Shown here: positions 16,796 through 27,305 of the stretch, one piece after another
How positions within the stretch are numbered: the first letter of the stretch is position 1
Layout of the letters: the number at the start of each line of letters is the position of its first letter
Source of the DNA: Vibrio tapetis subsp. tapetis
GTDB taxonomy: Bacteria; Pseudomonadota; Gammaproteobacteria; Enterobacterales; Vibrionaceae
Direction: 5' to 3'
DNA: 64,000 nucleotides
Assembly: GCF_900233005.1 (NCBI RefSeq)
Contig: NZ_LT960611.1
Coordinates: 2,666,001 to 2,730,000 of the forward strand
Program-made: the position numbers and the translations under genes
Notes under the pieces: generated by a model
What the model saw: the letters and a program-made list of their open reading frames with translations, nothing else
What the model was told of the DNA's origin: nothing
Database searches by the model: none

Positions 16796-19635
16796 TAGGC
16801 AAACTTACGCTCTTCGCCTTCGCCTGCAACGTTAGACACACAGCGACCACAAATTTTCTCGTGACCTTCTGTTTGACCAACGTCCGCCGTGTAGTGCCAG
16901 CAACGATCGCATTTTTCAGCTTCGGTTGCCGCTACTTCTACGAATAGACCTTCAACGTCTGTGGCTTGCGCTGCATCAGACTTCTCTGACAACGGCTTAA
17001 GAACCGCTTGCGATGTCAATAGAACAAAACGCAGCTCATCTTCAAGCTTATTGATGTTAGCAGCCAATGCGTCGTCGGCATAAAGCGTCACTTCAGCTTG
17101 CAAAGAACCACCAATGGTTTTTTCTTTACGAGCATCTTCTAGTAACTTATTCACTGAACCACGAACAGCTTGGATTTGTGCCCAAAACTCTGTGTTTAGT
17201 TCTTCAGCTTCAGAAAGCTCGACCAAACCTTGATACCATTCGCCAGTGAAGACAAATTTATCACGTGCACCTGGCATTTCATTCCAGATTTCATCCGCTG
17301 TGAACGACATAATTGGTGCCATCCAGCGAACAAGCGCTTCTACAATGTAGTAAAGCGCCGATTGACAGCTGCGTTGAGCGTGACCGCCCTGCTTAGCTGT
17401 GTACTGACGGTCTTTAATGACATCTAAGTAGAAAGAGCCCATTTCAATTGAACAGAACTGCATCAAACGTTGTGTTACGGCATGAGTATTGTACTCGCCA
17501 TACGCTTTAACAATTTCTTCTTGAGCAGCAAATGCACGGCCTACAGCCCAGCGATCCAATGCCACCATTTCTTCCGCAGGAACAAGATCTGTTTCTGGAT
17601 TGAAACCGTTCAAGTTCGCTAAGAAGAAACGAGCGGTGTTACGGATACGACGGTAAGCATCGGCACTGCGTTTTAGGATTTCATCAGAAACCGCAACTTC
17701 GCCAGTATAGTCAGTAGAAGCCACCCACAAACGCAGAATGTCAGCACCAAGCTTATTCGTTACATCTTTAGGTGCCACGACGTTACCGATAGATTTAGAC
17801 ATCTTGCGGCCGTTTCCGTCAACAACGAAACCGTGAGTAAGCACTTGTTTGTAAGGTGCTTCGTCTTTCATCGCAATAGATGAAATTAACGACGACTGGA
17901 ACCAGCCACGGTGTTGATCTGAACCTTCAAGGTAAAGATCTGCGCTGTTGCCTGCGTATTCTTCACGCGTATCAACAACTGAGTAGTGGGTGACGCCTGA
18001 ATCAAACCATACGTCCAGAGTATCGAGTACTTTTTCGTATTTTTCTGCGTCTTCAGCGCCCATCAAATCAGCAGCATCAAGATCCCACCAGGCTTGAATG
18101 CCTTTTTCTTCAACCAACTTCGCGACTTTTTCAATGAGTGCAGGGCTGTCTGGGTGCAATTCTGATGTTTCTTTGTGTACGAATAAAGCAATTGGTACAC
18201 CCCAAGTACGCTGACGAGAGATACACCACTCAGGGCGACCTTCAATCATGCCTTCGATGCGGCTTTGACCCCATTCTGGCATCCACTCAACACTTTTGAT
18301 TGACTCTAGCGCTTTAGCACGCAGGCCAGCTTGATCCATAGAAATGAACCACTGTGGAGTCGCACGGAAAATGATCGGTGTTTTGTGTCTCCAGCAATGT
18401 GGGTAGCTGTGCTCATAAGCGTGATGATGTAAAAGAGCGCCTTTTTCTTTAAGCACTTCAAGTACGGAATCGTTCGCTTTAAATACGTGCTGACCGGCAA
18501 ATAGCTCGGTATCTGGCAGGTAAACGCCGTTAGAGCCAACTGGGTTTGCGACTTCAAGATCGTATTGCTTACCAACCACGAAATCCTCTTGACCATGGCC
18601 TGGAGCAGTATGCACTACGCCTGTACCAGAATCCGTTGTTACGTGCTCACCAAGAATGGCAGGAACCGTAAAATCGTAGAATGGGTGATTAAATTGAAGC
18701 AGCTCTAAATCTGAACCTTTGGCAAAACCTAAGTTGTGGAAATGTTCAATACCGGCACGATCCATCACAGATTTCGCCAGCTCTGACGCTAGGATTAAAC
18801 GTTGCGCTTTTTGCTCACCGTGTGCTTCAACTTGTACAAGCACATATTCTAGGTCAGCATGCAGTGCTACCGCACGGTTTGCAGGAAGTGTCCAAGGCGT
18901 TGTTGTCCAGATAACAACAGCAACATCCCCTTCACCTTGATGGCCTTCAGGAGTACTGAATTTGCTTAATGTTGCCGCTTCATCGGCAGCAAGAAAGCGA
19001 ACATCAATTGAAGGAGATACTTTATCTTGATATTCCACTTCAGCTTCAGCCAGTGCACTACCACAATCCGTACACCAGTGAACAGGCTTAAAGCCTTTAA
19101 GTAAGTGGCCTTGATCAGCAATTTTACCTAGTGCGCGAATAATGTTTGCTTCAGTACCAAAATCCATAGTGCGGTAAGGTTTGTCCCACTCGCCCATGAT
19201 GCCAAGACGCTTAAAGCTCTCTTTTTGGCCTTCAACTTGGTTTGCTGCGTATTTACGGCACTCTTCACGGAATTCGCTCGCAGAGATTTTTTGACCCGGC
19301 TTGCCTTTCTTTTTCTCAACCATCAACTCAATTGGTAGGCCGTGACAGTCCCAACCTGGGATGTACGGTGCATCAAAACCAGAAAGTGTTTTTGATTTAA
19401 TAATAATGTCTTTAAGAATCTTGTTCAGTGCGTGACCAATGTGAATATCACCGTTGGCATATGGAGGGCCATCGTGCAAAACGAAAGATTTTTTGCCTTT
19501 CTTAGCTTTACGAATTTCACCGTAAAGGTCTTCTTTGTACCAACGCTTAAGCATTTCTGGCTCACGATTGGCCAGATTTCCGCGCATTGGGAACCCTGTT
19601 TCAGGTAAGTTCAGGGTATCTTTATAATCACTCAT
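16795..19635 (-). CDS. ileS: Isoleucyl-tRNA synthetase
   Basis: Class I synthetase charging tRNA-Ile, with an editing domain for valine. 946 residues, full length. H-I-G-H in [16 protein letters not shown] in [10 protein letters not shown], and a C-terminal zinc site C-D-R-C-W...C-G-R-C. The ileS-lspA overlap and nearby ribF match the conserved ribF-ileS-lspA block. Confidence 0.98.
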   Translation of the reverse strand: MSDYKDTLNLPETGFPMRGNLANREPEMLKRWYKEDLYGEIRKAKKGKKSFVLHDGPPYANGDIHIGHALNKILKDIIIKSKTLSGFDAPYIPGWDCHGLPIELMVEKKKGKPGQKISASEFREECRKYAANQVEGQKESFKRLGIMGEWDKPYRTMDFGTEANIIRALGKIADQGHLLKGFKPVHWCTDCGSALAEAEVEYQDKVSPSIDVRFLAADEAATLSKFSTPEGHQGEGDVAVVIWTTTPWTLPANRAVALHADLEYVLVQVEAHGEQKAQRLILASELAKSVMDRAGIEHFHNLGFAKGSDLELLQFNHPFYDFTVPAILGEHVTTDSGTGVVHTAPGHGQEDFVVGKQYDLEVANPVGSNGVYLPDTELFAGQHVFKANDSVLEVLKEKGALLHHHAYEHSYPHCWRHKTPIIFRATPQWFISMDQAGLRAKALESIKSVEWMPEWGQSRIEGMIEGRPEWCISRQRTWGVPIALFVHKETSELHPDSPALIEKVAKLVEEKGIQAWWDLDAADLMGAEDAEKYEKVLDTLDVWFDSGVTHYSVVDTREEYAGNSADLYLEGSDQHRGWFQSSLISSIAMKDEAPYKQVLTHGFVVDGNGRKMSKSIGNVVAPKDVTNKLGADILRLWVASTDYTGEVAVSDEILKRSADAYRRIRNTARFFLANLNGFNPETDLVPAEEMVALDRWAVGRAFAAQEEIVKAYGEYNTHAVTQRLMQFCSIEMGSFYLDVIKDRQYTAKQGGHAQRSCQSALYYIVEALVRWMAPIMSFTADEIWNEMPGARDKFVFTGEWYQGLVELSEAEELNTEFWAQIQAVRGSVNKLLEDARKEKTIGGSLQAEVTLYADDALAANINKLEDELRFVLLTSQAVLKPLSEKSDAAQATDVEGLFVEVAATEAEKCDRCWHYTADVGQTEGHEKICGRCVSNVAGEGEERKFA

Positions 19636-19698
19636 CGATTCTTAATTCCGTTATATTGGGCGAAGTTAGACATTATATTAATCGGTGGAATCATCCGA

Positions 19699-20634
19699 TT
19701 AACCATTAAGCTGACGCAGCCACACCCTCGCTGCCTCAGCATCCAATTCTATTTGTGCTTTTAAAGCATCAAAAGATTCAAATTTTTGTTCATCTCGTAG
19801 TTTATGCAGCAAAGAAACTTGCAGGGCTTTGCCATACAGGTCTTGTTGAAAATCGAACAGGTGAACTTCAAGCTGCTGCCGTACACCCTCTACCGTTGGA
19901 CGTTGGCCAATATTCGCCACGCCACCAACCGCAACACGATCCTCAAAACTGGCTTGAACCACATACACACCGGATACTGGTGATACACAGCGTTTAAGCG
20001 GTATATTTGCTGTTGGGAAGCCAATAGTACGCCCCAGTTTTCGACCATGAGAAACTCGACCACTGATACTATAAGATCTACCTAATAGTTCGCTGGCTAG
20101 CTTCAAGTCATTACCGGCTAAGGCTTGTCTGATTTCCGTGCTACTTACACGCATATCTTGCACACAAAAACTTTGTGTACTGACCACCTCAAAGCCGTAC
20201 TTAATGCCAGCTTGTTGAAGCATTTCAAAATTGCCCTGACGACCTTTACCAAAGCAAAAATCATCACCGACAACCAAGAATCTGACTCCTAACTGCCGAA
20301 CAAGCAAATCGCCAATAAAGCGTTCCGCCGTTAAATCAGCAAAGCTAGCATTAAAATTAACACACAATAATCGCTCAATAGAGAGTTTATCTAACTGAGT
20401 CAGTTTGTCCCGCAGGCGTGTTAAACGCGCGGGAGCCTTATTACCGACAAAGAACTCCATAGGCTGAGGTTCAAAGGTCATCACAACCGCCGGCAACCCT
20501 AATTGGTTAGCCTTGTCAGAAACTTGTCTAAGCACCTGTTGATGGCCTAAATGTACACCATCAAAATTACCAATTGTTAATACACAACCTTTGTGACGAG
20601 GTTGAATATTGTGTATGCCTCGAATTAGCTCCAT
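19699..20634 (-). CDS. ribF: Bifunctional riboflavin kinase / FAD synthetase
   Basis: Makes FMN from riboflavin and FAD from FMN. 311 residues: N-terminal adenylyltransferase domain with G-N-F-D-G-V-H-L-G-H and the S-S-T-E-I-R motif, and C-terminal flavokinase domain with G-R-T-I-G-F-P-T-A-N. It sits 63 bp upstream of ileS on the same strand. No FMN riboswitch is seen upstream. Confidence 0.97.
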   Translation of the reverse strand: MELIRGIHNIQPRHKGCVLTIGNFDGVHLGHQQVLRQVSDKANQLGLPAVVMTFEPQPMEFFVGNKAPARLTRLRDKLTQLDKLSIERLLCVNFNASFADLTAERFIGDLLVRQLGVRFLVVGDDFCFGKGRQGNFEMLQQAGIKYGFEVVSTQSFCVQDMRVSSTEIRQALAGNDLKLASELLGRSYSISGRVSHGRKLGRTIGFPTANIPLKRCVSPVSGVYVVQASFEDRVAVGGVANIGQRPTVEGVRQQLEVHLFDFQQDLYGKALQVSLLHKLRDEQKFESFDALKAQIELDAEAARVWLRQLNG

Positions 20635-20725
20635 GAAAACTCTATCTATGACTCAGTTCGTGATTATTAATAGTGCGTCAAACCGACGGATTATATACTG
20701 ATGCTCGCATAAAATACAGGCTAGG

Positions 20726-22288
20726 TTAATCAGCGGCGACTTTCAGGTGATTCAAGCGAATCCCTAAAGCCAGCACGACTGCTAAATAAACCGCAGCCCC
20801 TGCACCAATTAGACCGGTTAACCACAATGCTCGATTGGCAAAAGTCCAATTCAACCAAACTGACATTTCTGGTAATAACCAAATTATGGTCGCTCCCATT
20901 GCTACCGCCGCCGTAATTAACTTAACAGCAAACACAAAGGTTAGCCGTGAAACACGATAAACCTGTTGTAAGTGCAAACCTCTGTACAACAAGGCCATGT
21001 TCACAAAGGCCGACAATGCAGTGGCAATGGCCAAACCGACGTAACCATAAAATGAAGCAAAAATGGCGTTAAATACCATATTGGTGATCATCGCTATAAT
21101 TCCATAACGTACTGGCGTTTTTGTATCTTGGCGAGAGTAATAGCCGGGTGCCAATACTTTAATTAGCATGAAGTTGAGTAAGCCAGACGCATACGCCATC
21201 AATGACAACGAAGCATGCTCTACATGGTCAGGGGTGAATTCACCTCGCATGAACAAAACCATCAACATAGGTTTAGCCAACACAACCAAACCGACCATGG
21301 CAGGAATACCCAATAGCAATACCATGCGAACCCCCCAATCCATGGTGTTTGAAAAGCCATTACTTTGCGCATCTACGTGCTTTCGTGACAGTGCAGGTAA
21401 GATCACCGTCGCGATCGCGATACCAAACAAACCAAGAGGAAATTCAAGCAATCTATCGGAGTAATAAAGCCAACTGATCGACCCCGTTTCTAAAAAACTG
21501 GCAATGAAGGTATCAAACAACAGATTTATTTGACTGACAGAAACGCCAAATAAGGCTGGGATCATCAGAGTACGGATTTTCACCACACCGGGATCGCGCC
21601 ATCCCCATTTAGGTTTTACCAATACCCCTTCTTTGATCAGAAAAGGCAACTGAAAAACAAACTGTACGAAGCCACCTAAGAACACACCTATCGCGAGACC
21701 AATTTCGGGTTGTGCTAACTGAGGAGATATAAACGCTGCCGAGCCAATGATCATGACGTTCAAGAACACTGGCGTAAATGAAGAAACGGCAAACTTGCCA
21801 AGCGTATTGAGGATCGCACCAGATAAGGCAACAAAGGTAATAAACCACAAATAGGGAAAAGTAATCTTGAGCATAAAGCTCGCGAGCTCAAACTTTGGTG
21901 CTGACGGTCCATCATTTAACCAGTCGATAAACCACCCGGCTCCAAATAGGGCTGTAACCACACCAGAGCCCAGCACGCCCACTATCGTCACTAAAGTAAC
22001 AAGCACACCCAACGTGCCTGATACTTTAGCGATCAAATCACGAGTCTTATCTTTATCTCGAGCGGCATGATATTCAGTAAGAACAGGAACAAAAGCTTGG
22101 GAGAAAGCCCCTTCAGCAAACAGGCGACGAAGAAAGTTAGGGATTTTGTTGGCAAAGAAAAACACATCAGCGCTTGCCCCTGCTCCCATTAAGTTCGCCA
22201 CAACAACATCACGAACCAAACCTAATACGCGAGAGACCAATGTCATCATACTGACTATCAATCCAGACTTGAGCAGTTTTTTACTCAC
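20726..22288 (-). CDS. murJ: Lipid II flippase MurJ (MviN)
   Basis: Inner-membrane MOP-superfamily transporter that flips lipid II for wall synthesis. 520 residues with 14 predicted TM segments; the conserved start S-x-x-S-R-x-L-G-L-x-R-D and the R-R-L-F-A-E-G-A-F-S-Q-A-F-V-P motif are present. It is divergent from rpsT, as in other gammaproteobacteria. Confidence 0.97.
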   Translation of the reverse strand: MSKKLLKSGLIVSMMTLVSRVLGLVRDVVVANLMGAGASADVFFFANKIPNFLRRLFAEGAFSQAFVPVLTEYHAARDKDKTRDLIAKVSGTLGVLVTLVTIVGVLGSGVVTALFGAGWFIDWLNDGPSAPKFELASFMLKITFPYLWFITFVALSGAILNTLGKFAVSSFTPVFLNVMIIGSAAFISPQLAQPEIGLAIGVFLGGFVQFVFQLPFLIKEGVLVKPKWGWRDPGVVKIRTLMIPALFGVSVSQINLLFDTFIASFLETGSISWLYYSDRLLEFPLGLFGIAIATVILPALSRKHVDAQSNGFSNTMDWGVRMVLLLGIPAMVGLVVLAKPMLMVLFMRGEFTPDHVEHASLSLMAYASGLLNFMLIKVLAPGYYSRQDTKTPVRYGIIAMITNMVFNAIFASFYGYVGLAIATALSAFVNMALLYRGLHLQQVYRVSRLTFVFAVKLITAAVAMGATIIWLLPEMSVWLNWTFANRALWLTGLIGAGAAVYLAVVLALGIRLNHLKVAAD

Positions 22289-22545
22289 AACAACCTCTTA
22301 TAAAACAGAAAAACTGCACACCAAAAATAAACCCAACTTTAGAAGTCAATCAGCGTACATAATAATTAGCATTGGTTTCAAAATGCTGTTAGAATCCACG
22401 CCATCTTAACCGCGATGACCTTACCAATCCAAAGTTTGTTTGGCCTAGGTGGGTTTTTGCACAAATCAGTTGACATTTAAGCGTAAATGAGGGATATTCC
22501 TCGCCCTTAAATTGTCACCGAACTAAGTTTTTGGGAGTTAGACCC

Positions 22546-22806
22546 TTGGCAAACAGTAAATCTGCTAAGAAGCGCGCTATCCAAGCTGAGAAACGTCGCC
22601 AGCACAACGCTAGCCGTCGTTCTATGATGCGCACTTACATGAAGAAAACTATCACAGCTATCGAAGCTGGTGATAAAGAAGCTGCTACAGCTGCACTAGT
22701 TGCAGTTACACCGTTACTAGACCGCATGGCGACTAAAGGCCTTATTCATAAGAATAAAGCTGCTCGTCACAAGTCTCGTTTCACAGCGGCAATCAAAGCT
22801 CTTTAA
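22546..22806 (+). CDS. rpsT: 30S ribosomal protein S20
   Basis: 86-residue S20 (starts [10 protein letters not shown] after the initiator). The start is a TTG at 22546, with GGGAG 8 bp upstream; no ATG fits the protein's N-terminus. E. coli rpsT also starts at UUG and is autogenously repressed at translation, so the rare start is a kept feature. About 240 bp of leader and promoter lie between it and divergent murJ. Confidence 0.97.
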   Translation: MANSKSAKKRAIQAEKRRQHNASRRSMMRTYMKKTITAIEAGDKEAATAALVAVTPLLDRMATKGLIHKNKAARHKSRFTAAIKAL

Positions 22807-22824
22807 TTAGAAATTTGAATTAGT

Positions 22825-22850
22825 AAAAACCGACCTAGGTCGGTTTTTTT
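22825..22850 (+). terminator. rpsT terminator
   Basis: AAAACCGACC-TA-GGTCGGTTTT with a T-run, 19 bp after the rpsT stop. Confidence 0.9.
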
Positions 22851-22932
22851 ATGTCTGAAATATATGAAAATCTTCATTTTTGACTTCTATTATCGCAACA
22901 TCCCCATTATTGCGATAACAGAAAAGCGTTAC

Positions 22933-23235
22933 CTACGCTTCATTCTGACAATATAACCCGTGTAGCAACTTAATCATTTCTTGTACTTCATGACTGTTTA
23001 ACGAGTAGTATACCGTCTGAGCTTCTTTTCGTGTTGTAACAAGTTCATCACGTCGCAACCAAGCTAAATGCTGCGATAGCGCAGATTGACTCAGTTCTAG
23101 TTGACTGCATAATTCTCCTACGGAGAGTTCATTATTATGTAGCAAACACAAGATTTGCAAACGTCTTTCATTTGCCATAGCTTTTAACAGCACAACAGCT
23201 TGAGCAGAATTCTGCTCCATTTCCTGTAAGTTCAT
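22933..23235 (-). CDS. hlyU: ArsR-family transcriptional regulator HlyU
   Basis: Small winged-helix regulator known to activate haemolysin/RTX genes in Vibrio by displacing H-NS. 100 residues; recognition helix region S-Q-S-A-L-S-Q-H-L-A-W-L-R-R matches Vibrio HlyU closely. It has the two cysteines reported to act as a redox switch in V. cholerae HlyU, one near residue 30-40 and one near the C-terminus. No metal-binding ELxVC box as in true ArsR. Position between rpsT and nhaR matches V. cholerae. Confidence 0.92.
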   Translation of the reverse strand: MNLQEMEQNSAQAVVLLKAMANERRLQILCLLHNNELSVGELCSQLELSQSALSQHLAWLRRDELVTTRKEAQTVYYSLNSHEVQEMIKLLHGLYCQNEA

Positions 23236-23362
23236 TTACCAGCCTCCATGGGCCAAACTTAAAATTACCACTTATCTAGCCTTATTATTTTTTTTGTATA
23301 CATGACTAGACCCCTTTTTCAACCAATACAAAAACGTATCAGCTAAACTTTTTACCTAGTTA

Positions 23363-24253
23363 TTACTGGAATAAACTAGTGAAATCAGCATCACAAACAT
23401 TCTTCACTGTGGGGTGTTGAATCATTCGCTCAGCAAAAATAACATAATACTCTTCTTTTAGATCCGTTACTTCACGAATTAGGTGTAGCGACGTGTCTTC
23501 TCCGACTTCGGACATATATAAGCTGGGAGCAAGAAAAATTGCATCTTGATGATAACGAGCAAAGGCTTTCATTAGCGCAACGTCATCAAATTCACCCAAA
23601 ATATTGGGTTGCAAGCCTAATCGATCAAACCATTGAAGTACATTTCTTCCCATCGAGGTCCGACTTCCCGGGATCAGCAACTTATGATGCTCTAATAATG
23701 CGGGAAATGCCGTGTTACAGATCGCACGAGAGCTAAAGAAGCTCATACTGCATTCGCCTAGCTTCTTACTGTACAAACCCGGGCTTTGACTAGAATCCAC
23801 TGGGCAATCAGAAATAATCATATCTAACTTATGCTTAGACAATTGCTCTAATAACAATTCATGCGTCGACTCAAAGCATCGCAAATGTATGCCATTATCT
23901 TCTGGAACTGTCGTCATTAAGATTTTACTAACTAATCGCTTAGATAACGCATCAGCAACGCCGACTTCAAATAAAATATTCGACCGCTGGCTGTAGTTCA
24001 CAATATCGAGCATTTCATAGCTCAAACCAAACATTCTATCCGCATATTTAAACACTAACTGACCCAACTCCGTAGGCTCAACGCTGCGTCCGTTTCGCTT
24101 TGTCAGTTTGCCATCCATTCGCTCTTCTAGGGCTTTAATCTGACCGGTTACCGTTTGAGGAGTTAAAAAAAGAGCATCGGCAGCCTTAGATACTGAGCCT
24201 TGCTTACATACCATCCAAAAGTAATAGAGATGATTATAATTAAGGTGGGACAT
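23363..24253 (-). CDS. nhaR: LysR-type regulator NhaR
   Basis: Activator of Na+/H+ antiporter genes in response to sodium. The N-terminal helix-turn-helix begins [12 protein letters not shown] and includes [19 protein letters not shown]. The effector domain keeps the NhaR-specific run [16 protein letters not shown] use the ATG at 24253; a TTG two codons upstream is possible. 296-298 residues, normal. No nhaA is adjacent here; the next gene is the sodium-phosphate carrier nptA. Confidence 0.92.
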   Translation of the reverse strand: MSHLNYNHLYYFWMVCKQGSVSKAADALFLTPQTVTGQIKALEERMDGKLTKRNGRSVEPTELGQLVFKYADRMFGLSYEMLDIVNYSQRSNILFEVGVADALSKRLVSKILMTTVPEDNGIHLRCFESTHELLLEQLSKHKLDMIISDCPVDSSQSPGLYSKKLGECSMSFFSSRAICNTAFPALLEHHKLLIPGSRTSMGRNVLQWFDRLGLQPNILGEFDDVALMKAFARYHQDAIFLAPSLYMSEVGEDTSLHLIREVTDLKEEYYVIFAERMIQHPTVKNVCDADFTSLFQ

Positions 24254-24259
24254 GTTCAA

Positions 24260-24654
24260 ACTCGCTCACATAAAGTTGAACTATATGATAATCAATATCG
24301 CTTCAATAAACTAGACGCTCGGATTTTCCGAAACGTTATTTAATTATCATCGGTATTACCGAGCTTTTTATTAACAAGATGACAAGAGCGTCATGTTACA
24401 ACCATAATCCACCGGCCAAATGTCTGTTTTATTTTACTATGACGATAAAAAACATCGTTTCATTGAAGTAAAAAACACAGTTAAAACAATAACTTAAAAC
24501 ACCCCGTCGTCAGCGGATTATTTAAATCGCAAAATCGGCAAAAAAAGCCCCTCTTACATAAAATTGTCATATAACTGAAATATTTCATCTCTAGTATCGC
24601 TTTCAGATTCACTAACCGACCTAACCTATTTAATAAAGGTCAACGGAGCAAACT
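24260..24654. other. Intergenic region between nhaR and nptA (395 bp)
   Basis: AT-rich, divergent promoter region. A short CGGTATTACCG stem followed by AGCTTTTTATT lies near 24350. No ORF or recognised RNA is seen. It presumably holds the nptA and nhaR promoters. Confidence 0.5.
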
Positions 24655-25803
24655 ATGATGAACCAAGCTACTACTGCAGCGGCACCGATTTCGAGCACTA
24701 CTCGTTGGTTACGCTGGGCTAACTTGGCGTTCATGCTTTACCTACTATTACTTGCTGTATCTATGGTAGGAAGCGGTTTTAAATTAGCGACAGGAGAACA
24801 TGCAAAAACTCTTTTTGAATTTGCGTCCCACCCTGTTGCAGGCCTAATGATCGGCCTAGTAGCAACCGCATTAATCCAATCTTCAAGCACCGTCACTTCT
24901 ATTATCGTTGGCCTTGTTGCCGGCGGTCTTCCTGTTGAAACAGCCATCCCGATGATCATGGGGGCAAACATTGGTACAACGGTAACCAATACAATTGTTA
25001 GCCTTGGTCACGTACGCTGTAAAGAAGAGTTCAAACGCGCATTTGCAAGTGCAACCGTGCATGATTTCTTTAACCTTCTAGCGGTTTGTATTTTCTTACC
25101 ACTGGAAATGATGTTTGGTATTTTAGAAAAAATTTCCCATTGGTTAGTATCACCAATGCTTGCGACTGGCGATATGAGCATGGGAAGCATGAACTTTATC
25201 AAACCTATTACTAAACCTGTTATCGGCGCAATTCAAGAGCCTCTAGCAGCATACGGTAGTGTGTTTGGTGGTGTCGCAATGATTGTTCTTGGTATTGCCA
25301 CTATCTTCGTTGCTATTACCGCTATGGGTAAACTGATGAAGAGCCTAATGGTTGGCCGCGCTCGTGAAATATTGAAGAATGCCATCGGTCGTGGTCCATT
25401 ACACGGTATCGCTTCAGGTTCCATCGTGACTATCCTAGTTCAATCGTCTTCAACCACAACAAGTTTGATGGTTCCATTGGTTGGCAACGGTGTATTAAAA
25501 GTTCGTGATGTTTACCCGTTCACACTAGGCGCAAACATTGGTACTTGTATCACCGCATTACTGGCTGCAACGGCTGTGTCTGGTGAGTACGCGGTATTTG
25601 CATTGCAAATCGCATTGGTACACTTAGCGTTCAACTTGCTAGCGACATTGCTCATCTTCGGCATTCCGTTCTTACGTGAACTGCCAATCAAAGGCGCAGA
25701 CCTTATCTCTGATATGGCCGTTAAGAACAAATCAGTGGTTGCAGGTTACCTAATCGCGGTCTTCCTTGTGATGCCTGGTACGATTCTGGCTCTTACCGTT
25801 TAA
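24655..25803 (+). CDS. nptA: Na+-dependent inorganic phosphate transporter NptA
   Basis: Membrane carrier of the Na/Pi-cotransporter II family. Two inverted repeats each carry the family's Q-S-S-S motif: Q-S-S-S-T-V-T-S-I-I-V-G and Q-S-S-S-T-T-T-S-L-M-V-P, each followed by a G-A-N-I-G-T segment. 382 residues, as in V. cholerae NptA, and in the same place beside nhaR. GGAG precedes the ATG pair at 24655/24658. Confidence 0.93.
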   Translation: MMNQATTAAAPISSTTRWLRWANLAFMLYLLLLAVSMVGSGFKLATGEHAKTLFEFASHPVAGLMIGLVATALIQSSSTVTSIIVGLVAGGLPVETAIPMIMGANIGTTVTNTIVSLGHVRCKEEFKRAFASATVHDFFNLLAVCIFLPLEMMFGILEKISHWLVSPMLATGDMSMGSMNFIKPITKPVIGAIQEPLAAYGSVFGGVAMIVLGIATIFVAITAMGKLMKSLMVGRAREILKNAIGRGPLHGIASGSIVTILVQSSSTTTSLMVPLVGNGVLKVRDVYPFTLGANIGTCITALLAATAVSGEYAVFALQIALVHLAFNLLATLLIFGIPFLRELPIKGADLISDMAVKNKSVVAGYLIAVFLVMPGTILALTV

Positions 25804-25845
25804 TTCATCGCCCCCAAAAGCGCTCGATTACAACCGGTAAAATAG

Positions 25846-25881
25846 AAAAGGCCCCAACACTTTGCAGTGTTGGGGCCTTTT
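25846..25881. terminator. Bidirectional terminator between nptA and thyA 3' end
   Basis: 16-bp perfect stem AAAAGGCCCCAACACT / AGTGTTGGGGCCTTTT, loop TTGC, with T's on one side and A's on the other. It ends nptA and, on the minus strand, the thyA operon. Confidence 0.92.
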
Positions 25882-25973
25882 GATTTAAGTACTAAAACCT
25901 TATCAATCTTAACCTAGTATCAGCACTCTGCTTTTACTTAGAGTTTCGAGCTTAGTACTTAGAACTTCACTTC

Positions 25974-26267
25974 CTACACAGAGAAAGGGTATTTAATTGC
26001 CTCGTGACACTCGTAGCCTTCCACCCAGAAGTCGTCCAAGGTGACCCAGGTTTCTAGATCTTCTAGAGATTTAATCTCAGGGTTAATATGGAAAGTGGCG
26101 CCTGGTAATGGCTCACGAGTAAGCTGAATGTCTTTCATTGGTGCGAGCTGGTCTTCATAAATGTGGGCATTTACGATTTTGTGGTAAGCAACACCAGCTT
26201 TATGGCCAGTGATCTGCGCCATGATGGCTAGGAATACATACACTTGAACCATATTGAAATTCAGCCC
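25974..26267 (-). pseudogene. thyA: Host thyA, C-terminal fragment cut off by island insertion
   Basis: Encodes the last third of thymidylate synthase, from G-L-N-F-N-M-V-Q-V to ...I-K-Y-P-F-S-V. The conserved H-I-Y-E-D-Q and the family C-terminus are kept. It joins exactly in frame to the N-terminal fragment at 49800-50354 (…C-D-V-P-L | G-L-N-F…) once the island is removed. On its own it has no start signal and no catalytic cysteine, so it is dead. Confidence 0.95.
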
Positions 26268-26333
26268 AAAGATTTTTAAACCCTAAAATATTTGCACAAT
26301 TCACTATCAATATTAGTTTACAGATACAATATC

Positions 26334-26363
26334 TAGCTATGCATTTTCCATTATGCATAGCTA
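26334..26363 (-). terminator. Stem-loop at the left island edge
   Basis: 11-bp perfect stem TAGCTATGCAT / ATGCATAGCTA directly against the stop codon of the 313-residue protein. It would end the four-gene operon, or be part of the element's end. No T-run. Confidence 0.5.
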
Positions 26364-27305
26364 TCAGATAAATTCAAAAGTATATTTCCATATCTTTGAC
26401 ATACCTTGAGAGGTCTCTTTCGCATACTTTTCACTAAATGGGTAAAGTACTGAAACATTTTTACCATCATACTCAGTCAAAAAAACGAGTCCCATCCCCA
26501 ACACTTGGGGTTTAGTTGATAGCGGACAAAGATAAATATGTTCGTACTTATCCAAACAATCATTTTCTCGTATATAGGTTGATATTGCATTCGCCGTTTC
26601 AAATGGGTCTGAAGCAGGTGTAAAGATGGGCTCTCTAAGGTCTGTAGAACCAAAAAGTTCTTCTACGGCTATGGTTCTCAATATGCTTTCTTGGTACATA
26701 TCCGCCCTTAAGGAAGGGAAACCAAGCAATGGTACGATAACTGAGTTTTCATACTGCTGACATACATTAGATATCAATTGGCTATCATAACCACACGATA
26801 CAATCAGGAGATCTTTCTTCTGCGTTTGAGAGCTTGAGCCCTGATAACCAATAACTTGTCTAGTTTCGTAAAGAGAGCCTTCAGAAAACTTCGTATTCTC
26901 TTTCTTTGAATAATGCCCCGGCTCGCAGTACAGTACATCCACCTCCTGAAAACCATGCTTCTTGAAGTAGGCAAGTAGGAACAAAAGTTGGGCTCTCATA
27001 AACCCAGTAGCATCAATACAAATTCGACGAGTTTTATATTCTTTGATAGACAATTGTTTAATTATTGGTAGTAATTGCTGAGCCTCAGAGCCCCTTTCGA
27101 CAGTAATTATAGAGCTATCCGTAGGGAGTTCACTCGCTTCAAAACCATACTCAGGGAACACCAGCCAACATTTTATATCCGCTTCAACTTTGTCGAAAAC
27201 AGTGCTCAATCTATCGCTCAAGTTAAACGCCGAGATAAATAGATCCCATCTAGCCCAATCGTCAGATAAATCAAGTTCATCCTTGTAATACATGTAATAG
27301 TGCAT
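26364..27305 (-). CDS. Unrecognised Rossmann-like protein, fourth gene of the candidate defence operon
   Basis: 313 residues, soluble, not matched to a named family by eye. The pattern alternates beta strands and helices. A strand-loop at 97-104 reads I-D-A-T-G-F-M-R, similar in place and style to the D-x-T-G-G-(T)-K motif of some CARF-like sensor domains. Y-C-E-P-G-H-Y follows at 126-132, and a second alpha/beta half starts near L-L-I-V-S-C-G-Y-D and contains I-Y-L-C-P-L-S-T-K-P-Q. Start ATG touches the ATPase stop (TAAATG), so it is translationally coupled. Could be a ligand-sensing or effector partner of the ATPase; that is inference. Confidence 0.7.
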   Translation of the reverse strand: MHYYMYYKDELDLSDDWARWDLFISAFNLSDRLSTVFDKVEADIKCWLVFPEYGFEASELPTDSSIITVERGSEAQQLLPIIKQLSIKEYKTRRICIDATGFMRAQLLFLLAYFKKHGFQEVDVLYCEPGHYSKKENTKFSEGSLYETRQVIGYQGSSSQTQKKDLLIVSCGYDSQLISNVCQQYENSVIVPLLGFPSLRADMYQESILRTIAVEELFGSTDLREPIFTPASDPFETANAISTYIRENDCLDKYEHIYLCPLSTKPQVLGMGLVFLTEYDGKNVSVLYPFSEKYAKETSQGMSKIWKYTFEFI

